Assembly (NCBI GenBank): GCA_910580195.1
Contig: CAJTWA010000006.1
Location: 1-64,000, forward strand
Reading direction: 5' to 3'
Length of the DNA stretch: 64,000 bases
Source: an uncultured Lachnospiraceae bacterium
GTDB taxonomy: Bacteria > Bacillota > Clostridia > Lachnospirales > Lachnospiraceae
The notes below the pieces were generated by a model. That model saw nothing but the letters and a program-made list of their open reading frames with translations, was not told where the DNA came from and ran no database searches. Position 1 is the first letter of the stretch. Every line of letters starts with the position of its first letter. The translations under genes were made by a program, and so were the position numbers. This document shows, one piece after another, positions 16,051-25,462 of this stretch.

Positions 16051-17466
16051 ATGAATATTGATGAACGCTTAGTAGCGGGCATAGTAAATGCGGTTTTGAG
16101 CCGGATGGGCGATGATGAAAGCCCAAGCACAGATGCGGACGGCGGCAGCTGGGGCATCTTTGAAAGCATGGATGACGCAGTAGAGGCCGCCGCAGCAGCA
16201 CAGAAAAAATACTTAAACTGCACCATGCACGACCGGGCGGCTTATGTGAAGGCCATCCGGGACGTGGTGCTAAAGCAAGAGAACCTTGAATATATTTCCC
16301 GCCAATCTGTAGAAGAAACTGAGATGGGGAATTATGAGCATAAATTAATTAAGAACCGGCTTGCAGCAACAAAAACGCCGGGGATTGAAGATTTGACGAC
16401 AGACGCCATGTCAGGGGACGACGGCCTTACCTTGGTGGAGTATTCCCCATTCGGGGTCATCGGGGCAATTACGCCGACCACAAACCCTACGGAAACCATT
16501 ATCTGTAATTCCATCGGGATGCTGGCAGCAGGCAACAGCGTAGTATTCAGCCCCCACCCAAGGGCAAAAAACGTTTCCCTGCATTTGGTACGGCTTATCA
16601 ACCGTGCCTTGGCAGAGGTTGGCGCGCCGCCCAACTTGGTGGTTACCGTGTCAAAGCCGTCCATTGAAAATACAAATGCCATGATGGGACATCCTGCCGT
16701 ACGGATGCTGGTAGCAACCGGAGGGCCTGGCATTGTAAAGACCGTGCTTTCCAGCGGAAAGAAAGCAATCGGCGCAGGCGCAGGCAATCCCCCTGTGGTA
16801 GTGGATGAAACAGCCAACATTGAAAAAGCAGGGAAAGACATCATAGACGGGTGCAGCTTTGACAACAACCTGCCCTGCATTGCAGAAAAAGAAGTGATTG
16901 TCGTAGATTCTGCGGCAGATTACCTGATTTTCAATATGAAGAAAAACGGCGCTTATGAAGTGAAAGACCCAGAATTGATTGACAAGCTGGTGAAATTAGT
17001 AGTACAGGAGAACGGCAAGAGCCCTGTAACGTCCTTTGTAGGCAAGAGCGCGAAGTACATTATGGCGCAGGCAGGTGTGCAGGTGGATGACGATGTAAAA
17101 GTCATTATTATGCAGGTTCCAGAGAACCATCCGTTCGTGCAGGTAGAGTTGATGATGCCTATCCTGCCGATTGTCCGGGTACCGGATGTGGATGATGCCA
17201 TTGAGATGGCTGTCCGCGTCGAGAATGGCAACCGCCATACCGCCATGATGCATTCCCGCAATGTAGAGAAGCTTACCAAGATGGCAAAGCTGATCCAGAC
17301 CACTATTTTTGTAAAGAACGGGCCTTCCTATGCAGGGATTGGCGTGGGCGGCGAAGGGTACACGACGTTTACCATCGCAGGGCCTACCGGGGAAGGGCTG
17401 ACTTCCGCAAAATCCTTTGCCCGGCGGCGCAGATGCGTGCTTGTCGGAGGGCTGGATGTACGCTGA
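16051..17466 (+). CDS. pduP: CoA-acylating propionaldehyde dehydrogenase PduP
   Basis: 471-residue enzyme that oxidises propionaldehyde to propionyl-CoA with NAD+. The catalytic Cys lies in FDNNLPCIAEKEVI, and the nucleotide-binding region reads TGGPGIVKTVLSSGKK. The first 18 residues (NIDERLVAGIVNAVLSRM) are the classic PduP encapsulation helix. I choose the ATG at 16051 (after GGTGG) over that at 16039, which abuts the AAAGGA. A 64-nt gap follows pduO but holds no obvious promoter. Confidence 0.95.
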   Translation: MNIDERLVAGIVNAVLSRMGDDESPSTDADGGSWGIFESMDDAVEAAAAAQKKYLNCTMHDRAAYVKAIRDVVLKQENLEYISRQSVEETEMGNYEHKLIKNRLAATKTPGIEDLTTDAMSGDDGLTLVEYSPFGVIGAITPTTNPTETIICNSIGMLAAGNSVVFSPHPRAKNVSLHLVRLINRALAEVGAPPNLVVTVSKPSIENTNAMMGHPAVRMLVATGGPGIVKTVLSSGKKAIGAGAGNPPVVVDETANIEKAGKDIIDGCSFDNNLPCIAEKEVIVVDSAADYLIFNMKKNGAYEVKDPELIDKLVKLVVQENGKSPVTSFVGKSAKYIMAQAGVQVDDDVKVIIMQVPENHPFVQVELMMPILPIVRVPDVDDAIEMAVRVENGNRHTAMMHSRNVEKLTKMAKLIQTTIFVKNGPSYAGIGVGGEGYTTFTIAGPTGEGLTSAKSFARRRRCVLVGGLDVR

Positions 17467-17482
17467 TTAGGGAGGTGCTCCT

Positions 17483-18808
17483 ATGCAAGAAAACTTAACA
17501 GCCTTGGTGGAAAGCGCCGGGATTGTCGGCGCAGGGGGCGCAGGGTTCCCTACCCATGTCAAGCTGAATACTAAAGCAGACACCGTAATTATAAATGGGG
17601 CTGAGTGCGAGCCCCTCTTACGGGTGGACCAGCAGCTTATGGCCGGGCAGGCCGGGCGGCTTTTGGCAGCTTTGGATAAAATTGTTACACATTTAGGGGC
17701 TAAGGAAGGCATCGTGGCGCTGAAGGAGCATTACCATACAGCCGCAGAAGCTTTGCAGCGGGAGCTGATCAACTACCCGAACCTGCGGCTGCACCTGCTG
17801 GGGGCTTTTTACCCGGCAGGTGATGAGCAGGTCATCGTTTACGAGGTCACAGGGCGGGTTGTCCCAGAAGGGGGCATCCCCATCCATGTAGGCGTCGTGG
17901 TGACGAATGTGGAAACAGCCCTGAATGTGCTGGATGCCTTAGACGGCCATCCCGTCACGGAAAAATACGTAACGCTGACAGGCGCGGTGCGTACGCCAAA
18001 GACCGTCAAGGTCCCATTAGGCATAACCGTGGCAGAAGCATTGGCTCTGGCAGGCGGCTCTGCTGTGGCAGATTACCGTATCGTAAACGGCGGCCCCATG
18101 ATGGGACGCCTTGTCCCGCCGGAAAGCGTGGTGACTAAGACCACAAAGGGGCTTATTGTAGTCCCGGCAGGGCATCCCCTGTTACATAGCTTAGAGCGTC
18201 CGCTGGGCGTTTCCCTGCGGCAGGCAGCAACTGCCTGTATGCAGTGCTCCCTCTGTTCGGAAGTCTGCCCCCGGGGGTTATTGGGGCACCGCATCCAGCC
18301 CCACAAGCTGATGCGCCTTTCTGCCTACGGGAGCATGTGCGACCCAGCCCAGACTCCCATGAACGCATACCTCTGCTGTGGATGCCGCCTGTGCGAATAT
18401 GCCTGCGTGATGGGGCTCCAGCCATGGAAACTGAATGGCAACCTTAAAGGCATCTTAGGGGAACAGGGCATCCGCAACAGCCTGAACAACAAGCCGGAGC
18501 ATGGCGCGCCCTTCCGGGAGTACAAACGTTATCCGGTGCACAAGCTCATCCACCAGCTTGGCCTTTCGGCCTACGATGTGGACGCGCCCATGGAAGAGGG
18601 GGAAACGCCCTCTTATGGGAAAGTGGCCCTGCCCCTTAGGCAGAACGTAGGCGCCCCGGCAGAGCCAGTGGTGGAAGTGGGCAGCAAAGTGGAAAAGGGC
18701 AGTTTGATTGCCCGCATCCCCGAGGGTAAGCTGGGGGCAAACCTCCATGCCAGCATTTCCGGCACGGTGGCAGCCATCAGCAGTGACGCCATAGTGATTC
18801 AGGCGTAA
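17483..18808 (+). CDS. pduS: cobalamin reductase PduS (RnfC-like, two 4Fe-4S)
   Basis: 441-residue flavin and iron-sulfur protein that reduces cob(III)alamin for PduO. An RnfC/Nqo1-type glycine-rich NADH/FMN region opens the protein (GIVGAGGAGFPTHVK, INGAECEPLL), a SLBB-like segment follows (VTLTGAVRTPKTVKVPLG), and then two cysteine motifs, CMQCSLCSEVCP and CCGCRLCEYACV, for two 4Fe-4S clusters. A barrel-sandwich tail (PVVEVGSKVEKGSLIARIPEG) closes the protein. All features match PduS. Confidence 0.94.
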   Translation: MQENLTALVESAGIVGAGGAGFPTHVKLNTKADTVIINGAECEPLLRVDQQLMAGQAGRLLAALDKIVTHLGAKEGIVALKEHYHTAAEALQRELINYPNLRLHLLGAFYPAGDEQVIVYEVTGRVVPEGGIPIHVGVVVTNVETALNVLDALDGHPVTEKYVTLTGAVRTPKTVKVPLGITVAEALALAGGSAVADYRIVNGGPMMGRLVPPESVVTKTTKGLIVVPAGHPLLHSLERPLGVSLRQAATACMQCSLCSEVCPRGLLGHRIQPHKLMRLSAYGSMCDPAQTPMNAYLCCGCRLCEYACVMGLQPWKLNGNLKGILGEQGIRNSLNNKPEHGAPFREYKRYPVHKLIHQLGLSAYDVDAPMEEGETPSYGKVALPLRQNVGAPAEPVVEVGSKVEKGSLIARIPEGKLGANLHASISGTVAAISSDAIVIQA

Positions 18809-18832
18809 AGAATAGGTAGAAAGGATATGCGT

Positions 18833-19381
18833 ATGGGAAAGTCAATTGGATTATTGGAGCTGAAAAGCATCCCGGCGGGCGTACAGTCCGCAGATGAAAT
18901 GCTGAAAGCTGCGGACGTGGAACTGTTGGCAGCTACCGCCATCTGCCCGGGGAAATACATCATACTCATCAGCGGGCAAGTCGGCGCAGTAAAGAGCTCC
19001 ATGGAAAGGGGCAGGCAGGTTGCAGGGACTTTCCTTATCTGCCACCATATTATCAATAATGTCCATGCATCGGTGCCGGCAGCCTTGGTGGGCACGGTGG
19101 ATGTGGAGCATGTAACCGCCCTTGGCATGCTGGAAACCATGTCCGCATTGACTGCAGTGCGGGCCGCAGATATTGCCGCAAAGGCATCCAACATCACGCT
19201 GATGGAAGTCCGGGTAGCCCGGGGCTTAGGCGGGAAAGGGTACCTGATTTTTACTGGCGAGGTTTCTGCCGTGAAATCGGCATTGAATTCCTGCACGGCC
19301 CAGCTGGCGGATACCGGCGACATTACAAGCAGCTGCGTCATCCCGTCGCCCCATAAAGGATTGCTGGAAAAGCTGGTGTGA
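18833..19381 (+). CDS. pduT: iron-sulfur shell protein PduT (tandem BMC)
   Basis: 182-residue trimeric shell protein with two BMC domains. With the ATG at 18833 (7 nt after AAAGGA), the conserved cysteine in ATAICPGKY is residue 38, the position that coordinates the 4Fe-4S cluster at the trimer axis in Salmonella PduT. The cluster is proposed to carry electrons between PduS and the cytoplasm. The numbering supports this start over the ATG two codons upstream (18827). Confidence 0.93.
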   Translation: MGKSIGLLELKSIPAGVQSADEMLKAADVELLAATAICPGKYIILISGQVGAVKSSMERGRQVAGTFLICHHIINNVHASVPAALVGTVDVEHVTALGMLETMSALTAVRAADIAAKASNITLMEVRVARGLGGKGYLIFTGEVSAVKSALNSCTAQLADTGDITSSCVIPSPHKGLLEKLV

Positions 19382-19414
19382 TGCAGCAGGAAAAAAGAAA
19401 AGGAGTGGTTGGCA

Positions 19415-19801
19415 ATGGATATAAATCTTTTGGATATTGGTGCGTCTGCGGAGGGCAAGATGCGTATTATTCAGGAAACAGTCCCCGGGAAACAGGTTAC
19501 TTTGGCGCACATTATTGCCAGCCCCGGTGAAATTATTTACCAGAAGCTGGGGCTGAACCCAGAGCTTGACTACAAGCAGTCGGCCATTGGGATTTTGAGC
19601 ATGTGCCCATCTGAAATATCCGTAATTGCCGGTGACATTGCACTGAAAACCTCTCCCATTGAGATAGGGTTCATTGACCGTTTCAGCGGTACGCTGATTT
19701 TTACGGGGCGGATTTCCAATGTGCAGTCCGCAGTTTCCAATATTTTGGCCTATCTGAAAAACCGTTTAGGCTTTACTGTTTGTGAGATTACAAGGACATG
19801 A
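19415..19801 (+). CDS. pduU: circularly permuted shell protein PduU (BMC-H)
   Basis: 128-residue permuted BMC protein; the VPGKQVTLAHIIASPGEIIYQKLGL, GILSMCPSEISVIAGDIA and VEIGFIDRFSGTLIFTG-type blocks occur in the PduU/EutS order. In PduU the N-terminal strands make a small beta-barrel that plugs the pore. The ATG at 19415 follows AGGAG; a TTG two codons upstream is less likely. It ends overlapping the GTPase gene (ATGA) and its partner PduV is thought to bind near it. Confidence 0.92.
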   Translation: MDINLLDIGASAEGKMRIIQETVPGKQVTLAHIIASPGEIIYQKLGLNPELDYKQSAIGILSMCPSEISVIAGDIALKTSPIEIGFIDRFSGTLIFTGRISNVQSAVSNILAYLKNRLGFTVCEITRT

Positions 19802-20310
19802 AAAAAATTATTTTAATGGGGCGCAGCGAATGTGGGAAAACCACCTTGACGCAGGCCCTCAAAGGCGATGTGATTTCTTACCACAAGACCCAGTACATTA
19901 ACCATTATGACGTGGTGATTGACACCCCGGGGGAATATGCGGAAACATCTACCTTGGCCCGGGCATTGGCGCTGTATTCCTATGAGGCGGACGTGGTAGG
20001 CCTCCTGCTGAATTCGGCAGAGCCTTATTCCCTGTACCCGCCTTGCTGCGCGGCTGCCTGCAACCGCCCTGTCATTGGGATTGTCACCCAGATTGACCGG
20101 GAGGACGGCAATCCGGGCCGGGCGCACCAATGGCTGGAAATGGCCGGGTGCAGGCCTGTGTTCCGTGTCAGCGCTTACACAGGGGAAGGGCTTTGGCAGG
20201 TGCTCAACTACCTCCGGGAACCGGGGGACGTGCTCCCTTGGGATTCCGAGGAAGACGCAGAACGCCCCCGCACGGTGGTTTCCGATAAATTTGGGAAAAT
20301 CAAAACATGA
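19798..20310 (+). CDS. pduV: PduV/EutP-like small GTPase
   Basis: 170-residue Ras-like GTPase: P-loop GRSECGKTTL, DTPGEYAE (G3), TQIDRED in place of the usual N/TKxD (G4) and a SAYTGEG (G5) segment. PduV and EutP are thought to link the microcompartment to the cytoskeleton or to govern its placement; EutP also has reported acetate kinase activity. It is the last gene of the operon, coupled to pduU, with a strong hairpin terminator ~100 bp downstream. Confidence 0.9.
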   Translation: MKKIILMGRSECGKTTLTQALKGDVISYHKTQYINHYDVVIDTPGEYAETSTLARALALYSYEADVVGLLLNSAEPYSLYPPCCAAACNRPVIGIVTQIDREDGNPGRAHQWLEMAGCRPVFRVSAYTGEGLWQVLNYLREPGDVLPWDSEEDAERPRTVVSDKFGKIKT

Positions 20311-20406
20311 GCCATTGCTTTCTGGGGCGTGCCCCTTACAGCAATGGCTTCAGGCTTAGGGCAGCCGCCGCTGGTAAGGCGGCGGTGCTTTATAAATGGA
20401 TTCAGG

Positions 20407-20437
20407 AAAACGGAGAGGGCAGGCCTCTCCGTTTTCT
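20407..20437. terminator. bidirectional intrinsic terminator between pduV and the CorA-like gene
   Basis: A perfect 12-bp stem (AAAACGGAGAGG with CCTCTCCGTTTT, 5-nt loop) lies between convergent genes. The A/T ends give U-tracts in both directions, so it can stop both the pdu operon and the leftward gene. Confidence 0.85.
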
Positions 20438-20462
20438 GTTTCAGGTGCAAAAGAGCATGATT

Positions 20463-21452
20463 TTATTTTTCGCTGCTTGGAGTTTCCTGCCGGCTTTCCA
20501 AGGCTGTGCTGCCAGTAGCCGTATCTTTATTTTCGCTGCTTGGCGTTTCCTGCCGGCTTTCCAAGGCTGGGCTTTCCGGGGTTTTGTCTTCCAAAGCATC
20601 TGGGAGGATATGGCCATCATGCAGGCGCGGGAACCTCCGGCTGCCGTTGGTGCGGTAAACTACGGCTGCCCCAGCGGTCAGCCCGCCAATCAGCACGCCG
20701 CCAGCAATGCCGATGGCTGGGCTGACTGCCAGCAGGCTCCCGAACATGAAATTCAGCGCCACAGCCCCCAAGGAAACCAACGTCAGCAGCCGCGTATTGC
20801 GGTTGATGTTATTGTTGATAATGGAGGTATAAGTGTCCAAATCTTTGATAATGGTATTCTTATTTAACTCATAGCGTTCCTCCAAAAAACGGAAATCCAA
20901 CGCCACCTGCCCTTGGAGCACATAGCTGTTCTGCATCTGCATGGGGTAGTAGCCCTTGTCAATGCGGGCAATGATTTCTTTTAAGGCAATGATCTGGCTG
21001 CCATATTCCGTGTATCGGCGGCGGAAGTCTAAGATTTGGTAGGTGCCGCTGTTATCAATGCTGTTGTCCAGCGAATCTTCCAGCAGCTTCATTTCCTTAA
21101 TGCTGGATTCCACTAAATCGTCCAAGTTGGCAATTTTAAACAGGAGGGCATACATATAAGCCTGCCCGATGTATTTTACTTCCTTGCCCTTTAAAAAAGA
21201 CTGGAACAGGCCTAGGGAGGATTCTTCCACCACGAGGTTCGTGCCGTCCTGCCGGAGCCTTAGGTCGCTAAGCAAATCCCCCTCCCCATAATTGAGTTCT
21301 AAGGTCAGGGAGGATTCATCCCCGAAAATACGCTGGCGCAAAACCGGCTCTTCCATAGGGCCGGAAAAAATGCAATAGGAGCTGTCCGCCATGCCTGCGC
21401 CTTCTGTATGGCGCCCTCTGCCCATGGCTTGGAGGAAGGTGTAGTTTTCCAT
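20463..21452 (-). CDS. CorA-like membrane protein with C-terminal duplicated tail
   Basis: About 329 residues. A soluble N-terminal half is followed by helical segments (TYQILDFRRRYTEYGSQIIALKEI) and two C-terminal transmembrane helices (LLTLVSLGAVALNFMFGSLL; IGIAGGVLIGGLTAGAAVVY), the overall plan of CorA-type channels. The GMN selectivity motif of true CorA is not seen (LNF-MFG instead), so cation transport is doubtful. The cytoplasmic tail contains the 12-residue unit ALESRQETPSSE twice. The start may be ATG 21452 or the in-frame GTG 21461, which is closer to AAAGGA. Confidence 0.6.
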   Translation of the reverse strand: MENYTFLQAMGRGRHTEGAGMADSSYCIFSGPMEEPVLRQRIFGDESSLTLELNYGEGDLLSDLRLRQDGTNLVVEESSLGLFQSFLKGKEVKYIGQAYMYALLFKIANLDDLVESSIKEMKLLEDSLDNSIDNSGTYQILDFRRRYTEYGSQIIALKEIIARIDKGYYPMQMQNSYVLQGQVALDFRFLEERYELNKNTIIKDLDTYTSIINNNINRNTRLLTLVSLGAVALNFMFGSLLAVSPAIGIAGGVLIGGLTAGAAVVYRTNGSRRFPRLHDGHILPDALEDKTPESPALESRQETPSSENKDTATGSTALESRQETPSSEK

Positions 21453-21720
21453 AAAAATCACCGATTCCTTTCGTTTTTCTTAGGCAAGAATAACAATGGA
21501 AAAATATTCGTCAAAGTAATTACCCATCCCTCCTGCGTTACTTCATCATAAATAGGAATGGAAGAGTTATTTTTTCAAAGTAACCATCTGTCCTGTCTGG
21601 TCCTTGTCGGTTTCAACCATAAACGGAAACAGGAGTTTCCATATGGATATTTCTATTTTATATAAAAAATGATACCATATTTTCAGAGCCGTGTCCATCA
21701 GCTTTTGGGCGATAAATCCA

Positions 21721-21749
21721 TTGATTTGCGGGGTTTTTGGCAGTATAAT
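21721..21749 (+). promoter_or_regulatory. sigma-A promoter of the metallophosphoesterase gene
   Basis: TTGATT, a 17-nt spacer and a perfect TATAAT lie 55 nt before the start codon. The GAAGGAG ribosome binding site is at 21791-21797. Confidence 0.7.
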
Positions 21750-21804
21750 GGAAGTGCCAGGAATTGAAAATTGATGGGCAGCCTGCCCAGGAAGGAGAAT
21801 ATAA

Positions 21805-24123
21805 ATGTACCATGCAATGGAGAGGGCTGTTAGCCTGTTGTTTGAACCGCTTCCATTTTCAAGGGAAAATGAAGAACGGGAGGAAACCATCCTGACGCTT
21901 GCAAAACAGAATTATGAAGAAATGCTGCAAGGAGGGAGTTCCCCGGTAAAAGCTGCAGGGGATTTCCTAATCCATGCGGATACGGTAGAAGGCGTAAGCG
22001 CCTATTTGGGGGAACGTGGAATGGAGGGCAGCAATCCTCCGTGTGTATCCTGTGAAGGCACAGATGCCTATTTGGAGGAACGCGGAATAGAGGGCAGCAA
22101 TCCCTTGCGTGTACCCTTCGAAAGCACAGATGCCTATTTTGGGGAACGCAAAATGGAGGGTGGCAATCCCTTGTGTGTACCCTGTGGAAAGACTGATTTG
22201 GGGGATGGCACAGTGTTAGGGAAGGGGCTGTTCCAGAACGTACAGAAGAAGCTTAGGAGGAACAGCTATGCGCTGGCCTTTGTGCTTGCCCTGTGGTTCA
22301 ATTCCGCTGCCGCCCTGCTGCTGAACTTGCCGGTATTCTTGGGCTTGCCCCTTGCCCAATCCCTGCCGTCCTTTGGGGTGGTTGCCGCTGAATGGGCAGT
22401 GTTTGGCTTGCTGGCGCGTATGGCAGTGAAGAAACGGAAAGAGGTTTCTGATGGGGCAATCCAAAAATATGGGAAACAGGAAGAGGTTGGCGGGCAAACC
22501 CAGTTTTTCCAAGCGGCCTTTGCATGTTCCTGCCGGGAGCTTGCAAGGAAGAAGTATGATTTATACACAAAGAAGCTGCTAAATACGTTATTTGGCGTTT
22601 TTTCCATAGGGTTTATCCTGTTTTTTTCGGTGGCGCTGGCGTTGGTTTCTTACCAGTATTCGCTGACGGAAGTGCTGAACACCATTAATTTTTACCTCTC
22701 TTTTATTTTTCTGGCGGGATACCTGACGCTGAAAAATTATTTTTGCAGGAAACAGTATGCGGACTTTTTCTGCGGGAGGAAAGGCCGGGAATATGGGCAG
22801 GAACTGCGGCGGGTTAGTGCCTGTTCGGCGGCCTACTATCTGTTTTTCCTAGTGGTTTTGCTGGTATTGCGGAACCGGACGGAGCATATTTTTTCCTTTG
22901 GGATTGCAGCGGTGGCAGGGTATTTTGTATTGGCAATATTTTATAATATGACAAGGCGACGCAGGTTTGTGGGGAGGAACCTTGTGCTGAATGTGAAGAA
23001 AGCCTGCTGTTACGGCTTGGTTGGCCTTTCCTTGGTTTCTTACCATTTCATGAAGCTGGATTTGTTTTTGCTCCAGCCTTATATCAATACGGTTTCCGAG
23101 GTAGGGTATGGGGAACCGGAAATTCTGTACGATAAAGACACGGGAGTGTATACGCTTGTAGCACAAGAGGATCATTTCCGGATCCTGCAGCTTACAGATA
23201 TCCACCTTGGGGGCAGCATCTTGTCCGTGGTTGAGGATACGAAGGCGCTGACGGCCTGTTACCGGCTGATTCAGGAAACCCAGCCGGATTTGGTGGCTGT
23301 GACGGGGGATTTGGTATTTCCTATGGGCATTATGTCCTTTTCCTTTAACAACAATGCCCCTATCATGCAATTTGCAAATTTCATGCGGAATGTGGGAATC
23401 CCTTGGGTATTTACCTATGGGAACCACGATACGGAATCTTTGGCGACGCTGGACCGGGCAGAGGTGGATAAGCTTTTGAAATCCTTGTCCTATAAGACTT
23501 CCAAAAACCTGCTTTACCCTTATGTCCAGCCAGACGTCTATGGGAGGAGCAACCAGATGGTGGAAATCCGGGCGTCGGACGGCAAGCTGATGCAGGCGCT
23601 GTTCCTGATTGATTCCAACGACTATGTGGAGGCCGGGGGCATCAATGAATACGATTATATCCATGACGACCAAGTGGAATGGTACCGGAGGATGGTAGAG
23701 GGTCTTTCCAAGCGGGAGGGGGAGCAAGTTCCGTCCATGGTGTTTACCCATATCCCTTTGCAGGAATATAAGGAGGCGAATGAGCTTTATGAGGCTGGCA
23801 GCGATGAGGTGACGTATTTCTATGGGGAACTTGGGGAGAAAATGATTGATAAAATCTGCTGTTCGAAATATAAGAGCAAGCTTTTTGATACGGCGGTGGA
23901 GTTAGGCAGCACGCAGGCGATTTTCTGCGGCCACGACCATTACAATAACCAGTCATTGGAATATAAGGGAATCCGGCTGACATATGGCTACAGCATTGAT
24001 TACCTTGCCATGCCGGGGATTGAGGATGATACTGAGCAGCGGGGGGCGACGCTGGTGACGGTGGGGAAGGACGGGGAGTATCAGATTGAGCCTTACCGGC
24101 TGGTGGACCTTCCGGCGGAATAG
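21805..24123 (+). CDS. membrane-anchored calcineurin-like metallophosphoesterase
   Basis: 772 residues. The N-terminal ~65 residues are helical; residues ~65-135 hold three tandem copies of a 22-residue unit (pattern DAYxxERxxEGxNPxxVP). Roughly eight hydrophobic segments follow to about residue 420. The C-terminal third is a metallophosphoesterase: LTDIHLGG, TGDLVF, YGNHDTES, FTHIPL and CGHDHYNN carry the metal ligands. The catalytic domain probably lies outside the membrane, as in YkuE/YaeI-like phosphoesterases; the substrate is unknown. It is a single-gene unit with its own promoter. The repeat units are spaced 66 bp at DNA level and look recently amplified. Confidence 0.85.
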   Translation: MYHAMERAVSLLFEPLPFSRENEEREETILTLAKQNYEEMLQGGSSPVKAAGDFLIHADTVEGVSAYLGERGMEGSNPPCVSCEGTDAYLEERGIEGSNPLRVPFESTDAYFGERKMEGGNPLCVPCGKTDLGDGTVLGKGLFQNVQKKLRRNSYALAFVLALWFNSAAALLLNLPVFLGLPLAQSLPSFGVVAAEWAVFGLLARMAVKKRKEVSDGAIQKYGKQEEVGGQTQFFQAAFACSCRELARKKYDLYTKKLLNTLFGVFSIGFILFFSVALALVSYQYSLTEVLNTINFYLSFIFLAGYLTLKNYFCRKQYADFFCGRKGREYGQELRRVSACSAAYYLFFLVVLLVLRNRTEHIFSFGIAAVAGYFVLAIFYNMTRRRRFVGRNLVLNVKKACCYGLVGLSLVSYHFMKLDLFLLQPYINTVSEVGYGEPEILYDKDTGVYTLVAQEDHFRILQLTDIHLGGSILSVVEDTKALTACYRLIQETQPDLVAVTGDLVFPMGIMSFSFNNNAPIMQFANFMRNVGIPWVFTYGNHDTESLATLDRAEVDKLLKSLSYKTSKNLLYPYVQPDVYGRSNQMVEIRASDGKLMQALFLIDSNDYVEAGGINEYDYIHDDQVEWYRRMVEGLSKREGEQVPSMVFTHIPLQEYKEANELYEAGSDEVTYFYGELGEKMIDKICCSKYKSKLFDTAVELGSTQAIFCGHDHYNNQSLEYKGIRLTYGYSIDYLAMPGIEDDTEQRGATLVTVGKDGEYQIEPYRLVDLPAE

Positions 24124-24316
24124 GGATGGGGCTTTTACTGTAAATGCGCGGACAAGGGCAGTATTATTTAAATGTATTTTTTCAGGCTGCTTATGCGGAA
24201 AGTATATTAAGAAGTGCCGCCACAGGTAGCATATCCTTTAACAGAAACAGGATATAGCCTAATGCATATTCGAAGAATCAATGTGTGATATGAACATATG
24301 AAAGGCAAAGTCAATT

Positions 24317-25405
24317 ATGAATGAATCAATTAAAACTGAAAATACTGATATCATGAGTATCTATCAAAAATCAGAAAACATACTATTAGATGTACAAAAC
24401 ATTATAGAAACTTCCCAACGGCAAGCCTACCATGCAGTAGACAAAATTCTGTCGCAAAGAAATTGGCTGATTGGATATCGAATAGCCGAGGAAGAAATTG
24501 ATGGTTCAGACCGTGCGGAATATGGTGCAAACATCATAAAAAAGTTATCCAAAAAGCTAACCGCAAAGTATGGAAAAGGTTATGACCGCAGTAATCTTTA
24601 TCATTGTTTGCGCTTTTATAAAGAATTTCCCCAGATTGTCGACACAGCGTGTCGACAATCCCATATACGGCTTTCATGGTCTCATTATCGTGCATTATTG
24701 CAGGTGGCAGATTCTGCTGCCCGCAGTTGGTACGAGAAAGAGGCATATGAGCAGACATGGAGCGTCCGTACATTACAGCGCAATATCAATACGCAATATT
24801 ACTACCGTATCCTGCAGTCCCAACATAAAGAATTGGTGGAACAGGAAATGCTTGAAAAGACTTCCAAGTTCCAGAACGATAAGTTAGAGTTTATCAGAAA
24901 TCCTGTCATAGCGGAATTTCTTGGATTATCGTCCAATACGGATTTTACGGAAACGGAGCTGGAAACCAGTATTATTTCAAATATTCAGAAATTTCTGATG
25001 GAAATGGGAAAAGGATATGCCTTTGTAGCCCGCCAGCAGCATATCAAGACGGAGAAAGAGGATTATTTTATCGACCTTGTATTTTACAATTACATTTTGA
25101 AGTGTTTTGTACTGATTGATTTGAAAACGGGCAAAATAGCGCATCAGGATGTAGGGCAGATGGATATGTATATCCGTATGTACGATGAATTAAAGAAGGG
25201 TGCGGATGATAATCCGACATTAGGTATCGTACTCTGTACGGAAACGGATGAAGATATCGCAAGGTATTCCGTCCTTCATGGCAATGAGCAGTTGTTTGCA
25301 TCAAAATATAAATTGTATTTGCCGACAGAAGAAGAGCTGCGAAAAGAAATCGAAACGCAAAAAAACATGTTTTTTTTACAGCAAAAAGAAAAGCAGAGTG
25401 AGTAA
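24317..25405 (+). CDS. DUF1016 PD-(D/E)XK nuclease (YhcG family)
   Basis: 362 residues. The N-terminal DUF1016 helical domain (WLIGYRIAEEEIDGSDRAEYGANIIKKL-type region; YDRSNLYHCLRFYKEF) is followed by a PD-(D/E)XK domain with YFIDLVFYN and FVLIDLKTGK carrying the acidic and lysine residues. YhcG proteins often sit beside type I restriction genes, and here a decayed hsdR fragment follows directly. The C-terminus runs into a polar KNMFFLQQKEKQSE tail. Lower GC than the surrounding core genes suggests transfer. Confidence 0.88.
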   Translation: MNESIKTENTDIMSIYQKSENILLDVQNIIETSQRQAYHAVDKILSQRNWLIGYRIAEEEIDGSDRAEYGANIIKKLSKKLTAKYGKGYDRSNLYHCLRFYKEFPQIVDTACRQSHIRLSWSHYRALLQVADSAARSWYEKEAYEQTWSVRTLQRNINTQYYYRILQSQHKELVEQEMLEKTSKFQNDKLEFIRNPVIAEFLGLSSNTDFTETELETSIISNIQKFLMEMGKGYAFVARQQHIKTEKEDYFIDLVFYNYILKCFVLIDLKTGKIAHQDVGQMDMYIRMYDELKKGADDNPTLGIVLCTETDEDIARYSVLHGNEQLFASKYKLYLPTEEELRKEIETQKNMFFLQQKEKQSE

Positions 25406-25462
25406 ATGCACATTGCAGGAAACATGCTGAAGGGAAAAAGGTACATTGAGGAGGAACGATTT

